DNA of 64,000 nucleotides, from contig JBDOQK010000012.1 in assembly GCA_040437565.1 (NCBI GenBank), positions 1 through 64,000 on the forward strand, written 5' to 3'. Position 1 is the stretch's first letter, and each line of letters opens with the position of its first letter. Positions 47,530-60,089 of the stretch are shown here, piece by piece. The stretch is from Albugo candida. Taxonomy: Eukaryota; Oomycota; Peronosporomycetes; Albuginales. Under the pieces are notes generated by a model that was not told the origin of the DNA, did not search any database, and saw nothing but the letters and a program-made list of their open reading frames with translations. Made by a program: the position numbers and the translations under genes.

Positions 47530-49743
47530 ATGGCACCACCCACAAAACGTTCACAGCAGCTCAAACTGCCCGAAGCATAAAAAAGTTCGTATTGAGGCTT
47601 TCATAGCGATATGCGAACTTAACAATTAGAAGAGAGAGCTTTCCCAGCCTCCCGAATTCAATGAGCCAAATCTCTGGCCTACTGATATGGAGGTGGAAGA
47701 AGATTCGGAGCATGAGGTCGAAGAGCCTGAGGGTTTCACTGATGATGAAGCAGACTTTGCGCACTGAAATATACTCTATTTCTCACCGTCCGGGTCGGTA
47801 CATTGGGAACTCGAGCCGTACTCGACGACGAAAGCATGTAGAAAACCGCAATGCTGTGCCTGGTTCTCGACGACTGGAGACATACTTTCAAGTTATGAAA
47901 CAAGATGCACAGGAAGAACCAGACAATGAGAACGAAATGATGACAAGGGTGACAATGATAACGAAATTGATGACAAGGTCGAGGGATACCTTGCCGCTGC
48001 AATGCTGCAACTAGACCAGGAGGCCAAACAGACAACCAACAAATCTCAAGGTGCACGACTGGCTGCTATAGCGTCTTATTTCTGTCTCATTTCAAAAAGA
48101 CTATCCTGTAAGTTGAGATTGTAATTTTTTTTGAGTGAGTGAATTTTTTGTATCAACATATCGTTGTTTGATGATGCCTCATTTGTTTAGAAGCTTCAAG
48201 CCTCGGAAGTCATTTCCCAGGCAGTTGGGAAAGGATCCTGGTTTTGTAGATTGCTTCGCATATGTGGAACCATTTATCTCGCCACTGGTGATCTTCCGAA
48301 CAGCAAGCAAGGCCAACATATCAAGTCACGCAGCCTTTTGATGGATGAAGATGTTCTTCCCAGAGTCCTATTGTATCTAAGTCAGAACAAGTGCAAAATT
48401 GACCCCGCTGAATTCACCGAGCATGTCAATCATCACATTCTTCCAAATTTAGGAAGCACTAAAGTGATTTCTGGTAAGACCGCAGTTGGATGGATGCAGA
48501 TACTGGGACTACAGTACTCTGAAGTTCGCAAAGGAATTTTCGTCGATGATCATGAACGCCTCGACGATCTTGAATACCGTACTATCGTCCTGAAGCGCAT
48601 GGCGGATCTTGAAGTGCAGATGCCAATATTCTCAGAGAAGGAGATGTAGATTGAAACCTGTCCAGTGGGAGCGCCGATAATTCTTGTAACACACGAGGAA
48701 GGACTTTCGCAGCACAAGATGGTCAGAAGAATCTATGACTGTAGGATGGGCAGCACATACTTCGAAAAATAAAGGAGCTGGAAGATCAATCCACGTCAGC
48801 GAATTCTTATCTGATGTTGGGGGTCACCTATCACTGAGTGATTTGGAGCAGCTCGAGTATCCCAGCATCCAAAAAGAAGCGTGTGTTATTGTGCACCCTG
48901 GAAAGAATTATGATGGGTGGTGGACTGGTGAAGATCTGCTAAAACAAGTGACGGATCGTGCAATTCCTATCTATGAGGCACAGTACCCCATATCCAAAGC
49001 CTCTTTGCATCTGACAATGCTACAAGTCTTGCTGCATTTGCTACTGATGCCCTTATCGGAAAAAGAATGAATTTGGGATCAGGTGGAAAACAACCAAAGA
49101 TGCGCAATGGGAGAATGCAAGATGGCACAGTCTAGCCAATCTGCTCCACTGACACTCATCCTAATGTTACTCTTCGAGATGATAGAGCTACTAAATTAAA
49201 GGTATCCAATTGAATCACGTTTTTTAACCCTTCTATCTCTTCCAGGTTTGCCAAAAGGATTGAAAGTGGTTTTAACTGAGAGGGGACTGTGGAAAGATGG
49301 AATGTGCCTCCAGTGCAAAGACAAGTGCCTTGGCTCAACAATGTGCTGTGCAAGAAATACGATTGATCTCGAAAATGAATTCATGGAGCAGAAAGGCATG
49401 TTGGAAGAACTAATCGTTCTTTTGGACACATGATAACATTTTATCCAAAGTTTCACTGTGAGTAAAACTTCCTTGAGAACCTCTGGAGTGCTGACAAGGA
49501 TGCTCGAAAAAAGTGTGACTACAGCTGGAAAGGCCTGGGCACCACAGTTGCTAAGGCTCTGGAATCCGCCCCCTTAAAACCCTTTAACGCCATGCACAGA
49601 AATGCTTTCGATACAGGAATGTATATCGAAAGGATTTAACGGGGAAGGCTGCTGAATACGCCGTGAAGAAATACCGATCCCACCGTCGAGTTCCCATATC
49701 TATCATGATGGACATCAATATGATTGGTGTAACTGATGAATGA
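47530..49743 (+). mobile_element. Decayed DDE DNA transposon (transposase pseudogene)
   Basis: A transposase-like protein can be followed from the ATG at 47530 (MAPPTKRSQQLKLPEA) to TGA at 49741. It is interrupted by several stops and frameshifts, for example just after the first 16 codons and near 47767, 48649, 49068 and 49433. Recognisable blocks are SRSLLMDEDVLPRVLLYLSQ, KTAVGWMQILGLQY, ILVTHEEG, KGAGRSIHVSEFL, IVHPGKNYDGWWTGEDLLKQ, GLKVVLTERGLWKDGM and KAAEYAVKKYRSHRRVP. This matches a DDE transposase type common in fungi and oomycetes and distantly like IS630/Tc1-mariner; the exact superfamily is uncertain. The first catalytic Asp of the usual THDE block reads Glu (THEE). No terminal inverted repeats were found. 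It lies 340 bp from the gypsy element. Confidence 0.75.
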
Positions 49744-51286
49744 AACTGTACATATGATCTTTGATTGTATTTGTAAAGAAATAGCAATGAGGGTCGACTG
49801 TCAAAAGAAGAGGAAAATGAATTCAGACGTTGAGCCATTTTATTGGCTACGATGACTGGGCGTCCTCTGATTGGCTATCGTATTTTTGGAGTTTTCTTAC
49901 GCCGGTCAAAATTGTGCTGCCCGAGCCAAATCCCTTGTAATTTCTCGGTTTTAGAATTCCCATATCTTCGCCAAAAATAATCCAAAAATAAATCCGAGTC
50001 TGTAATCTTCAAGCGTTTTATCTCTAGTTACCTGTGACAGAGCCAGATTTTGATCAAGATGAATCCTACTGGCTGCGATACAGCTCGAACGACCCCTCAA
50101 ATAGGTAATGGTTATACATTTCCCGCACTATATGATTTGTATGATTCTTAGGACTCTCATTTCTTCTTGTCTATTATATTTCGAATTGATAATGTTGAAA
50201 GCTCCACTAGAAAAAATGCCGTTACTGAATGACATCGTATGGTCGATATTGAGCTGCTCCAGCCTCAAAAACACGGTGTGTAGACTAGGCATTCCTCCGA
50301 CTACCTTGTGAAAGCTTTCCTCCAATCCCTTGGAATTATTTCTTGCTCTTCGTTCTCCTACTTAGCTATTTCAATGGGACTCGAAGTCGTTCGTGATTGC
50401 GCCATAATAATCAGAATCTAATCGCCACTTTTGATCATCTATTCTCCCAGTTGAGCAATTGTCCTAAGTATCTTCATCGGAGGTCTATGTATTCAAATTG
50501 TGAATATCAACTTGAACTCTTAGAACGCTAGAAAATATGTACTGCTGTAGCTCTAAATAAAACTTCTACACACAAGAGCTTTAGTCTTTCATCTCGTTGA
50601 AGCCTCAATCAACGCAATAAAGCACGGGGTAGACCACGCGATATATAGAAACGTTGTCTGCAGACACAGCTTCCGGACCGGATTATCGCTAGAGGATTTC
50701 CAATAAATAAATGATTACGTAACATGTACACAACCATCACTTCATGTATTGATTAGATCAAAAATATCTACTGTTATCACAACAAGAAGACTAGCATTTT
50801 TGGATATTCAAGCACTTACAGCTTCCAATACTACGCTAGATTTATTGCATTCAGAGCCAGGCTGAGTGGTACAACCGTATTATAATCCCCATGGAGCTTT
50901 GTAGGATAAAAAAGACACCTCATTGTCAGCTCCGGTTAGATCTAGCGTTACAGATTTTCAGAAGATACACGTGATATGTCAGCTAATGAGATGTCATTTC
51001 TTGGATATCAAAAAAACTTCCACCACGATATATCATCTCAATTGTATATCGTCAATAGTAGACTAGGCTTTCCATAATGGACTTGTTATTGATGGTTTTG
51101 AGAAAAGCTTCCTCTATCCGAGATATTCGTAAGGAAAGATTTTTTATTCGGTCTGTTTTGTTACACCAACGGAAGCTTCGATATTTCTTATCATAATGAA
51201 CAGGTTCTTAAAGTAGTGATACCACATTTCCTAATATGCTTGTATTAAAAAGAGTGGATACTGATATGTATGCTATTCCTTTCACG
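49744..51286. other. Non-coding AT-rich stretch
   Basis: No gene, repeat or RNA is supported. A pair ATTGGCTACGATGACTGGGCGTCC / ATTGGCTATCG near 49840-49890 is the only visible local repetition. Part may be the 3' remnant of the DNA transposon. Confidence 0.4.
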
Positions 51287-51748
51287 TTACCAGATGTTCA
51301 AGCAATCCGTGACGCTGCTGTATTCAAAGATATCAGCAATGAGACTGGTTTCCTTATCATTAGCTAGCCGAAGCTTTCTTTTCTTTCGTTTACTTGAAGG
51401 CCACAAGTGAGGAAAATAGCCCCTTGTTGCATTCACTTGTGGAAACCATGCTGACAGTGACAAATCAATATTTTGACATTTTGACCAATTTGCCAAGGTC
51501 GCAGCATTGGGCCAACGAAGAGGATCGATGACTAGCTCATTCTTTGTAAATTAGTTGGTACGTTTCATTTGTATTTTATACATGGGAAAGTTCTCCAAGC
51601 TCTTGTACACATTGGCCCCAAAATATGCCCCATCTATCTTGACACCAATTATTTCATCTACCTCCAAATACCACATAAGATTCTCAACCCTGCGATACTG
51701 GTAATCATACTCCCTTAAACGGCAACGTGGACAATATAGAATATACAT
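51287..51748 (-). CDS. Probable split gene fragment, unrecognised
   Basis: I do not recognise it. The minus strand reads MYILYCPRCRLREYDYQYRR, then VDEIIGVKIDGAYFGAN. A GT-AG intron of about 66 bp with branch-like CCAACTAATTT could then join in phase to NELVIDPLRWPNAATLANWS and on to the stop at 51287. The CPRC pair suggests a metal site. There is no confirmed start codon context, so further 5' exons are likely. Confidence 0.35.
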
Positions 51749-52312
51749 ACTTCATGCAATCAAAGTGTGGTTCGACCCCCTAAATATGTAAAACATTCAC
51801 CATGCACAACTTCTTTTCTTCCTTCTAATGTAGAATATTTCTCAGATGAACTGGGGAGTCTACAACACAAACATACTGTCGCCACTCAAAAACGAGAAAA
51901 GACTTTGACCCTATCCGACATTGGTTCTAGGAGCATCTTTCAATTCAGGAAAATGAGTCGTTTTTTAAGAAGCGGTCAACAAAGCAAGGATTTGTAATTA
52001 CGAAGGCCTGATATTTCTCAGCATTTGTACATCGCGGTCGTCATGAAGGAGCCGAAATCCGACACCATGTATATATAACAGGAATACAAATTGAGAAGCT
52101 GGTAGCTGCAGGTAATAGATACGATCAGAATAACACGATGACAATGTATTTAGGCATTAAAGGAAATCAAAGCGTATAATTTAATAAAGAAGGCTTTGTT
52201 AAAATTGGCTATAATACAGTACTAGAATTAGACGTAAACGGCTTCTTCAATGCCTGGACTACAATTAATGAATAGAAACATGCAAATTGTTGTAGAACAA
52301 TCTTTACCGACT

Positions 52313-52810
52313 TCAGCGGACAGAAATGAAGTAGGGCTGACTAGACAGGCTATCCAGCATCAACTTATAATCTTTAGCGTTGAAGCTAGTACTTTTTTCT
52401 AGTTGCTCCAGGTGCTCAGTATCATAGCACCATCTTGGAAGTATTGGATGTGAGCTGTGAAGAGGCCTTAATGCAGGCCCGGTTAGTTTCCACGCAATAT
52501 ACCCTACACTAAAAAAAGGAGCCGAAAGCTGAAAAATGATAAAATACTTGTATAGTGTTTCTCGATGTTTCTTGACGCGTGTAGTCAGGTATCGCATACC
52601 ATGTACCCAAAGATTTTTGGTAATTAAAGGAAAGGGTTCCTTTTTGGTTTTGTTATCACTTGGTGAGAGGTAGCGATACAATGCAAAGATTACAACCTGC
52701 TGAGAACAAATAACATTATTCCAGCTGCAAACTGGATGAGATGGTGCACTACAAATAAAAAGATTGCAGTATTGGGAAGAACGGAGGATTTTACCATACG
52801 TCACCTGCAA
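52313..52810 (-). CDS. Hypothetical 165-codon ORF
   Basis: This is the longest uninterrupted frame between 50 and 57 kb. It opens MQVTYGKILRSSQYCNLFIC and has a moderately hydrophobic segment (IIFQLSAPFFSVGYIAWKL) that could span a membrane. No family is recognised and no intron is needed. It could be real or chance. On the plus strand just to its left (about 52019-52260), a frame reads YITGIQIEKLVAAGNRYDQN with one stop, possibly a separate coding relic. Confidence 0.3.
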   Translation of the reverse strand: MQVTYGKILRSSQYCNLFICSAPSHPVCSWNNVICSQQVVIFALYRYLSPSDNKTKKEPFPLITKNLWVHGMRYLTTRVKKHRETLYKYFIIFQLSAPFFSVGYIAWKLTGPALRPLHSSHPILPRWCYDTEHLEQLEKSTSFNAKDYKLMLDSLSSQPYFISVR

Positions 52811-53863
52811 TTGATGGTTGAGATCCAGATAATGTCACTTATTTCGGGCGACTACATCCGAAATAGAAATAGGTAATACAAAGCATCAATTCAAGAATAC
52901 AGGACGGAGTTGTATCTGACTTGTGACCGGCTTTCGTCGGTCAGTTTAAAGCCAATCCTACCAAAGACTCTCCCGATAACTCAAGTTGCTTTCGCACCGA
53001 GTCATGTGCTTATTGCACAAGAGCTACTACATTGCAATATTTCTATGAGAGTTGAGCAGTCAGTGCTGCCATTCACGATGCTTGGCGTATCTTGTGCATT
53101 AGAATTTTGAGCTACTGGCCGGTATTTACGGTGTGTTTTGTAAAAATCTGTCACGGATTCACAAGATTTGTGGTACATCATACCCACTAGGATATTTTTG
53201 TGTTTGGGTGATACTGCCTCATTATTTATTGTGCCAAGGTCCCTACTGTGGTAATCAGAAGCCGCTTAAAAACCAATCGTTTTGCCAACGATATTGCGCT
53301 CCATCCATCTCATACATGTCAGTGATGCATTACTTGCAAGTCTAAATTCAGCCGGTGACGTCTACTGCGATTATGTAAAAGGAGAATAAGTGTAGAGCCG
53401 TACCGAAGTCGAAATGATTAACGTTGATTTCATGTCCAGCGACGGAAGAAAGCTAGATATAAAAAAACAAGTAAAGGTAGTGATGCAGAAATATACTCAC
53501 ATTTTTATATACAGTAACCATGCTTGCGTCGCCAAGCGTTCAATAAAATTTCGGTTATAAATGTAGATAGCTATCACTCTCACCACAACAACCTTGGCTT
53601 CCCTCCTTTTCCACTTCCACTATTGTCGAAATCATTTAGTGACATCTTGATGCTAATTCTACGGTTCTTCAGAATAGGCTAAACTCGACTGGTCCATGAC
53701 ATTCTGCACAATGGGCACACATGTACTCAGGCAATTCTAATGGAATTGCACCTGACTGTCAATATAATCGAGGTTATCTGAGAGCCGGAAAATACTTAGA
53801 GTTGGATAATTGGATCGAGCACCTAAAGAGTTTATGCAAATGGGAAGTTCTCTTCATCACGAT

Positions 53864-54990
53864 TCAAGGCCTATTGTGAAGCAAAATTAAAATCGCCAAG
53901 GCCATTTGGCAAGATTGGCGGACCTTCTTCACAATCGAATTCCCAAAACTTTCTTCGTTGGCTCTTTCGTCATGCGCTATTTTTTTTCGTACAATCTGCT
54001 GACTAATTATTCGATCAAACTCAGCAAAAATCCCATCGATAGGTTCCTCTTGATGTCTTTGCAGTACAAGTATGTCCATCGTCGCGCATTCCACTCTTCA
54101 GAAATTATCAGCTCGATGCATATCCCAAAATTGTGGTTGACCTTTTTGCCAGTAATTTCTTCCGAGCGGATTCGTCACCATTCCAGAATGCATTACACTG
54201 TCAACATGATTCAAAACGATTGATGTCTGTCGAGGTGGCTGGTGTGGGTGATATGTCGAAGGCATGCATTCTCCAAGCGAATGATACATTTCTTATGAAA
54301 GGAATAAAACTAGAGATGACAACTTTCTGCCTATTCGATACCCATTTGTAAGCATCGCAAGAATACATGCTGTGATGCAAGCTTGTCATCAACACCTAGT
54401 CGTGCCGGGAACCAGCAATTATATTTATTTTAGTAGCCTTCGCTGATGATGCGCTGTAAAACAAACGACTTCTACCTCGTTCCATCGAGTCGAAATCTGC
54501 TTGCATTGTAAACAGCCTCAAATAATTGCCTTTTCACACGAGCAAAACGATGACAGACGCTTTCTACAAATGTAATTTAGTTGCACATAATTGCTTCTAT
54601 ACATCCGTTCCCTTTGAATTAGCCTTTTTTATGGTTATNNNNNNNNNNNNNNNNNNNNNNNNNNNNNNNNNNNNNNNNNNNNNNNNNNNNNNNNNNNNNN
54701 NNNNNNNNNNNNNNNNNNNNNNNNNNNNNNNNNNNNNNTACCTCGTTCCATCGAGTCGAAATCTGCTTGCATTGTAAACAGCCTCAAATAATTGCCTTTT
54801 CACACGAGCAAAACGATGACAGACGCTTTCTACAAATGTAATTTAGTTGCACATAATTGCTTCTATACATCCGTTCCCTTTGAATTAGCCTTTTTTATGG
54901 TTATAATGTCGGCAAAGGGGCCAAATCTGCCGACTTGATCATAAGCATCTACTCGTGTACGAGCGTAATTGTTTAAAAGCTTTCATATCT
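53864..54990 (-). CDS. Probable multi-exon gene, unrecognised
   Basis: Several exon-like pieces lie on the minus strand. One reads AYDQVGRFGPFADIITIKKA (about 54960-54890). Another, after a TTTGTAG acceptor, reads SVCHRFARVKRQLFEAVYNA and then SRFRLDGTR before a GTAGAAG donor. A third reads HSGMVTNPLGRNYWQKG (about 54190-54130). The end could continue either as DILVLQRHQEEPIDGIFAEF to a stop at 53864 or, through a 47-bp intron, as EWNARRWTYLYCKDIKRNLS. The junctions conflict, so the model is incomplete. A contig overlap duplicates one exon (54473-54638 and 54739-54904). Function unknown. Confidence 0.35.
54639..54738. other. Assembly gap 10 (100 N) with 166-bp flanking overlap
   Basis: Positions 54473-54638 are repeated as 54739-54904. 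Confidence 0.97.
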
Positions 54991-54999
54991 TATAAATCA

Positions 55000-57111
55000 C
55001 GTTTCGAATCTATGAAGACACGATCCATGAAAAACATGACAGAAGCTCAGTATAAGTTGATTTTGATTTCCCAATGATCCCGTCAAATTGCACAAGGCAT
55101 TGTGCTCAGTCGTGTTGAGATAAATGTAGAACCAGGAGAGCAATCCACCATTATATTTATTTGTGGTTATAGTATGCTTTTCCAGCTACTCACAAGTCAT
55201 CGCTGTTGTGCGAGTGGTGGTGTCGACTTTTGACTCCTGAAAGAGCGAGGTCTCGGGCAAAACTCGGCATCGACTATTTGTCATTGTAAGTCCATTCCCA
55301 ATGCTGTGATTTTCATAGATCCAGCTTGTTAGAGGTGTTTGTCATGTCATGATTGCCATATTCTGATAAGTGACACTCTACCGAATCTCTTTTTGCAGCA
55401 GGCGCATGTAGACCGATGGATAGGATGCAGTGGCCTGTGACGATAGCATATCAGAAAAGAGTTATCCGTGAGCTTTGTTTATGCCTATACAGCAGCATCA
55501 TCCACTTCAGCACGGTGCGCTTGCTTGGCCGCAAAGATATATGACTTGCGAAGAGTTTCTCAAAAAATAATTACACGAACTCTACTTCGTGAATTCTGAC
55601 ATGGAATACCAGGGGGATCTTGTTATAGGTTTGAGCTGTGGGGCTCGATAACTTGTATTGTGGGTCGCTAATATTTGAAGAATACAAAACCCGGTAAAGT
55701 CTCACCTCACCTAACGACTCATCCTACCAATTGACTATTATACCTTTGTAGTAGGGTTTCCACCTCACGGTGTGTTCCAATCTTTGTACTAAGCACGCAT
55801 CTCATGTGTTTTTATCTCGAGACGGATCTGTTCCCGCAAAAAAAATAGAATCTAGCCTTTGATGGGCGCCACTTAGAACTTCTCTCCATAACTCCTTCGA
55901 CAAATGCTGCAGAGACAAATCAAAATTACGACAAAGCGCCCTTGCACAAGACATTTATTCGTCCGAATGATTTACGCTGCAAAGCACCGAACAAAATTAT
56001 AGCCACCTTGTTGGATTGCCCTAAGTCATGCGTAATGTGTTCGCATCGAATATCAATGAGCTACACCATCGTCCGGAACGATTGTCTGATTACTTTGGAA
56101 TTGCATAGACGCAATTTCAGGCGAGTCAAATTCTTCTAAAATTTGCATGTACCACAATGCGACTTTCATAAACACCAATTATCACATGCAATAGGGCCTA
56201 AAAAAGCTGGTTAGAGGAAGAGTATTTAGATATGGCATCACATAAACGTCTGTATGAATACAAAAGTAAGTTCTAAAGAGCACTTGTAGACTTATTATGT
56301 CAAGGCGATATCGTAATTGCGCGAAGAGAATTGCCATTTCGATGACTGGCTGAACAGTAGAGTTTCTGCAGCAACTGAATGGGTAGTAAGTAAAATTTAG
56401 AATGTGCGAGCGTCGTCATTTCTTCGCATCTCAATCTTTGAATGGGACTTGACGTTCATGCAAACCAATCATTCCGTCAAGTATACGGATATTAAGGTCA
56501 GTATTCCGATGCATTCTTTTGCAATATATACATAAACGAGGTGCGAGGGGAGAAACAGCATGGTTTCATCTATATCGATTATAGATGAAGCCCTTACACT
56601 TTCTCACCAACGAGCCACGTGAGAACCGCTTTTCTAAAACGCTTGTTGTAAGAATTTTGTGTGAACTATTTTAATCAAGGGATATTATCACGAAAACATA
56701 AAGCGTAGGTGACATAATCACGATTCATTGATTACAGTGAACAAAAAATAAATAATTTTTTAAAAAAGCGATTTTTTATTTTAAATAAATTTTAGACTTC
56801 GCAGCCCGATTTTATCTGACGCCAAAGAAAGCTGTCTGAACGCATAAGAATTGACTAACATGGTAAAGTTGGCTTGAGTAAGACCTGTTCCTGAATTCCA
56901 AATTGGTATTCTTCGTCCTAACAGTCTCCACAACACAGCATTAATGTCTAAAAAGCGTTCTCGTCATGCACATTCGGGCCATACATACTACTACTACTAT
57001 TATTCGTTCCCCATACATGCGTTGACCACTTTTATGATTCAGGTCCGTATATCGCTACATACCTCGGCTTTTAGACTCATTCATACTATATGAATCGCGA
57101 GCAGTATTCAT
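55000..57111. other. AT-rich stretch without a supportable gene
   Basis: Short coding-like snippets occur, for example EEYLDMASHKRLYEYK near 56220-56265 on the plus strand, but no intron-exon chain could be followed. A short ACT trinucleotide run lies near 56987-57003. Unrecognised split genes are possible. Confidence 0.35.
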
Positions 57112-57660
57112 TTATCGCTGACTTGTGAGCAAAACTGGAAGCTTCTTAGGAATTTCGACTTTTGGCTGACTCTTCTTTCGTTGATTTTTATTGCATGAGT
57201 GGACATAAAAGTAAAGCAAGGAGTTTGGGGCTTCAAAAAAATACGCTATCTTCGATTCCCTCTCTTCACCCTTCTTCCGCGCTAGAAAATGGCCCTCTTT
57301 TTCCCCATCAAGTTGCCAAACAATGTCAAAAAGGGTATAAGTCTTCTTAATAAGTAGTGCCCCGGGTATAATTGAATTATATCGACTAGAGGTTTCGGAG
57401 TCAATGCACATTTGAATTGCTTGAAGCGTATGAATTTTTTTATTGGTTGACAATGTCGTTTTCAAAATTTTGCGACAGCAAAATATTGCGCGAAATCAAG
57501 CTTTGCAGGTACACAAAACAACTGTATCACAGGGTTGTAGTTCAAGTGCGGTGTCTGAGTCACATAAACTGCTCAAGCTTCCGGCGATATGTGCATGATA
57601 TACTCTGGACAGGGCATGCTATACACAGTTATATGTCCTTGGACAACAGCTGCCAATAAC
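57112..57660 (-). CDS. Probable split gene, unrecognised
   Basis: The 3' frame (57465-57112) runs 117 codons, with a charged tract (ARKKGEERESKIAYFFEAPN) and a basic tail (NKNQRKKSQPKVEIPKKLP) to the stop. Upstream on the same strand, frames reading LLAAVVQGHITVYSMPCPEY and TQTPHLNYNPVIQLFCVPAK are separated by single stops, as short introns would produce. I do not recognise the protein, and the junctions are not settled. Confidence 0.35.
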
Positions 57661-59180
57661 CGACAGCATTAAAACGGTCTTGCTATTGCCTTTAAGATAC
57701 ATTGATTGAGTCACGTCGAGCTTCACCTTTTAAGGAAGAGTGCCAGCATCAAGCTCACGGCCCTCATTTTTGTTCATTCTACGCTATCAAGTGCAGGGAC
57801 GAACTCAAACGTTATCAATCATAATCAGGAAGCTAAGAGGTGAGTACGCAAGGCAATATAATTGAAAGCCTTTATATCCAGGCAAATATTACATAATAAC
57901 AGCCAAGCATCTGCATCGAAGTGAGATTCGGCAGTGTCCGATGCTGCATGTAGTAGATTTTATCAAGAGCTCAACTGTTAAAATTTCAATCTCTGACTCT
58001 TTTGTAGTAAAAATCAGAGGAAGTAGATGCGAAAATTTATTCGCCTACGCTTCCACAAAATACGAAAATATCGTGCGGCCAAAGCAAGATGATGCGAAAT
58101 GTGGCAATATGCTAGTCAATATCATTCCACGACGATAAGAATCAAAAGTTAAGACTCGTGACCAATTCGCATCCCAAACGAGCAAGGCAGCCAAAGGAAG
58201 GAAGGTGAGCGTAACGTGATAGATGCTCTGCTGTAAATATTTACACTGTAAGCATGGTGATTCCTTGTATCACCAGCCAAAACATTCAATTCTCACACAC
58301 AATAATGCATCTCACTCGCATACGTGCAATCCGCACTTCATGGAGCGTCAAACGATTGCAAATCATACAAAGTGCGCCAAATATATCACTATGTGACTAA
58401 ACCGATCGTAACGCAGCGTGATAATTTTAAGATTAACAATAGCCGTGGTAGAAAACCTAATGTGCCTATTCATTTAACTCGTTGATGCCATCAAGTTCAG
58501 ATTGATATAGATGATGTAGCTATACATGTTGATTCGCTGCAGTGCTGACATAATGTTCGAGCCCATCTTATACGTTCATCCGTTTAAGTTCTACTAGTTA
58601 AAAAAGTACTTTGAGATGCCAAGGAGGGAGGCCACCGTCATAACTGATCGATTCAGCATGACTGCTTCGCTTACTGTCTAGTTCGACCAATTCATAGTAC
58701 ACGAAATGTATAGACATGATGCATATCCTTCCGGGAACCATGACGAAGTGTTTGGCATTGACAGAATGCAATTTTTTCAAAGTAGAGTAGAGCTTGATAG
58801 TTAGAATGACTTGCTAACAGAATTCGCACACGATCCCAGTAGCGTACTCAGGTCCTTATCTTGTTGTGCTGTATATAGCTCGCTCTATACACACAAATAA
58901 ACTCGAGCACATGATTTCCATCAACTGCGCTCCCATATGATTCCTCATGTAGCTTATGATGCTACGATTCGACTTTCAAACTAGCAAATCTCGTATAAGC
59001 ATAATTTCATACATCTCACCTCTGGCTTCCTTACTTGTAGTAGTAAGCTTGTGTAGAAATAGGACTCCGTTCATACGTCCTTGAAATATTCATAGCGCTA
59101 AACCTCCATGAGACATGCGCTTATGCGATTTGTTCCATGAGTAAGCGCGATACTCTGTTACCAATTGGCGTCGAGGAGCT
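57661..59180. other. Stretch with no firm gene
   Basis: A plus-strand frame at 57941-58138 (65 codons, containing CENLFAYASTKYENIVRPKQ) looks protein-like but is isolated. Nothing else is supportable. Confidence 0.35.
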
Positions 59181-59945
59181 CTAAAGTTTGATTGCATGTT
59201 TACGTTTTTTTTTGCTGCTTGTGTCGCAAGAGATAGACCCCCTTCTATTGATAAGTCTCTCTCGCAGCCGCTGAGTCATATTTCTTCTTACTTGAAACAT
59301 TTTTGACCGAGTCCAATTCACATGATTCTCATCGTGTTCAGCATTTATTTGTTTTATGATACGTCCTGGCTGTACAATGATGCCTTTCTGAATTTTTACT
59401 CCTTACCCCACCAGATTGATTTTCCTTGGACCTACTTTGTTGAGGTGTTTCTTAGCCAAGTTTCGTTCTTCCATGCATCGCTGGGATTGTTTATAAACAA
59501 GCATCCAAATGCAGTATCTCCAAAGGTTTCGCGCCAAAAACGGAATATCTTTGAGCTNNNNNNNNNNNNNNNNNNNNNNNNNNNNNNNNNNNNNNNNNNN
59601 NNNNNNNNNNNNNNNNNNNNNNNNNNNNNNNNNNNNNNNNNNNNNNNNNNNNNNNNNACCTACTTTGTTGAGGTGTTTCTTAGCCAAGTTTCGTTCTTCC
59701 ATGCATCGCTGGGATTGTTTATAAACAAGCATCCAAATGCAGTATCTCCAAAGGTTTCGCGCCAAAAACGGAATATCTTTGAGCTTCACATCACCCAAGG
59801 ACAAATCTATCTTGCATTTGGATTCTTTTTTCGACGCAGACTGGGAGTCGACATCCCATAGTTTCTCCAGGCAATTGGGACAAAATGTATCGACAAAAGT
59901 GGGTGGTTTTGTCCGATGGCGACCCGAAATTCTAGATAAGTTTTA
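59181..59945 (-). CDS. Unrecognised two-or-more-exon gene, 3' part
   Basis: An exon entering after a CTTATCTAG acceptor (about 59936) reads ISGRHRTKPPTFVDTFCPNC, then LEKLWDVDSQSASKKESKCK and DVKLKDIPFLARNLWRYC. A 48-bp GT-AG intron (donor AAA|GTAGGT, acceptor ATTCAG|AAA) joins KKHLNK in phase to KGIIVQPGRIIKQINAEHDE, then NHVNWTRSKMFQVRRN and a basic tail (SSKKKRKHAIKL). The stop is at 59181-59183. The CPNC pair and basic tail suggest a nucleic-acid-binding or nuclear protein, but no family is recognised. A contig overlap repeats 128 bp of the first exon. Upstream exons are not resolved. Confidence 0.5.
59558..59657. other. Assembly gap 11 (100 N) with 128-bp flanking overlap
   Basis: Positions 59430-59557 are repeated as 59658-59785. 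Confidence 0.97.
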
Positions 59946-60089
59946 TCAGTGGAATTTCATGCCGAGTTCTTCTTCACCAATCTGAGCTTAATGTCATCCC
60001 CTACGCTTGCTAATCATCTTTCTCAGACGCTGTTTTTTGCTCGTTGAGTTTCAATGCTCTTCAGTGTACATTTCAGGAGGAGAGCCTTG

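Noticed and set aside
47196-49990. Terminal inverted repeats for the DDE transposon
   Set aside because: Only a loose AATTCTAAA inverted match was found on the two sides, too weak to call.
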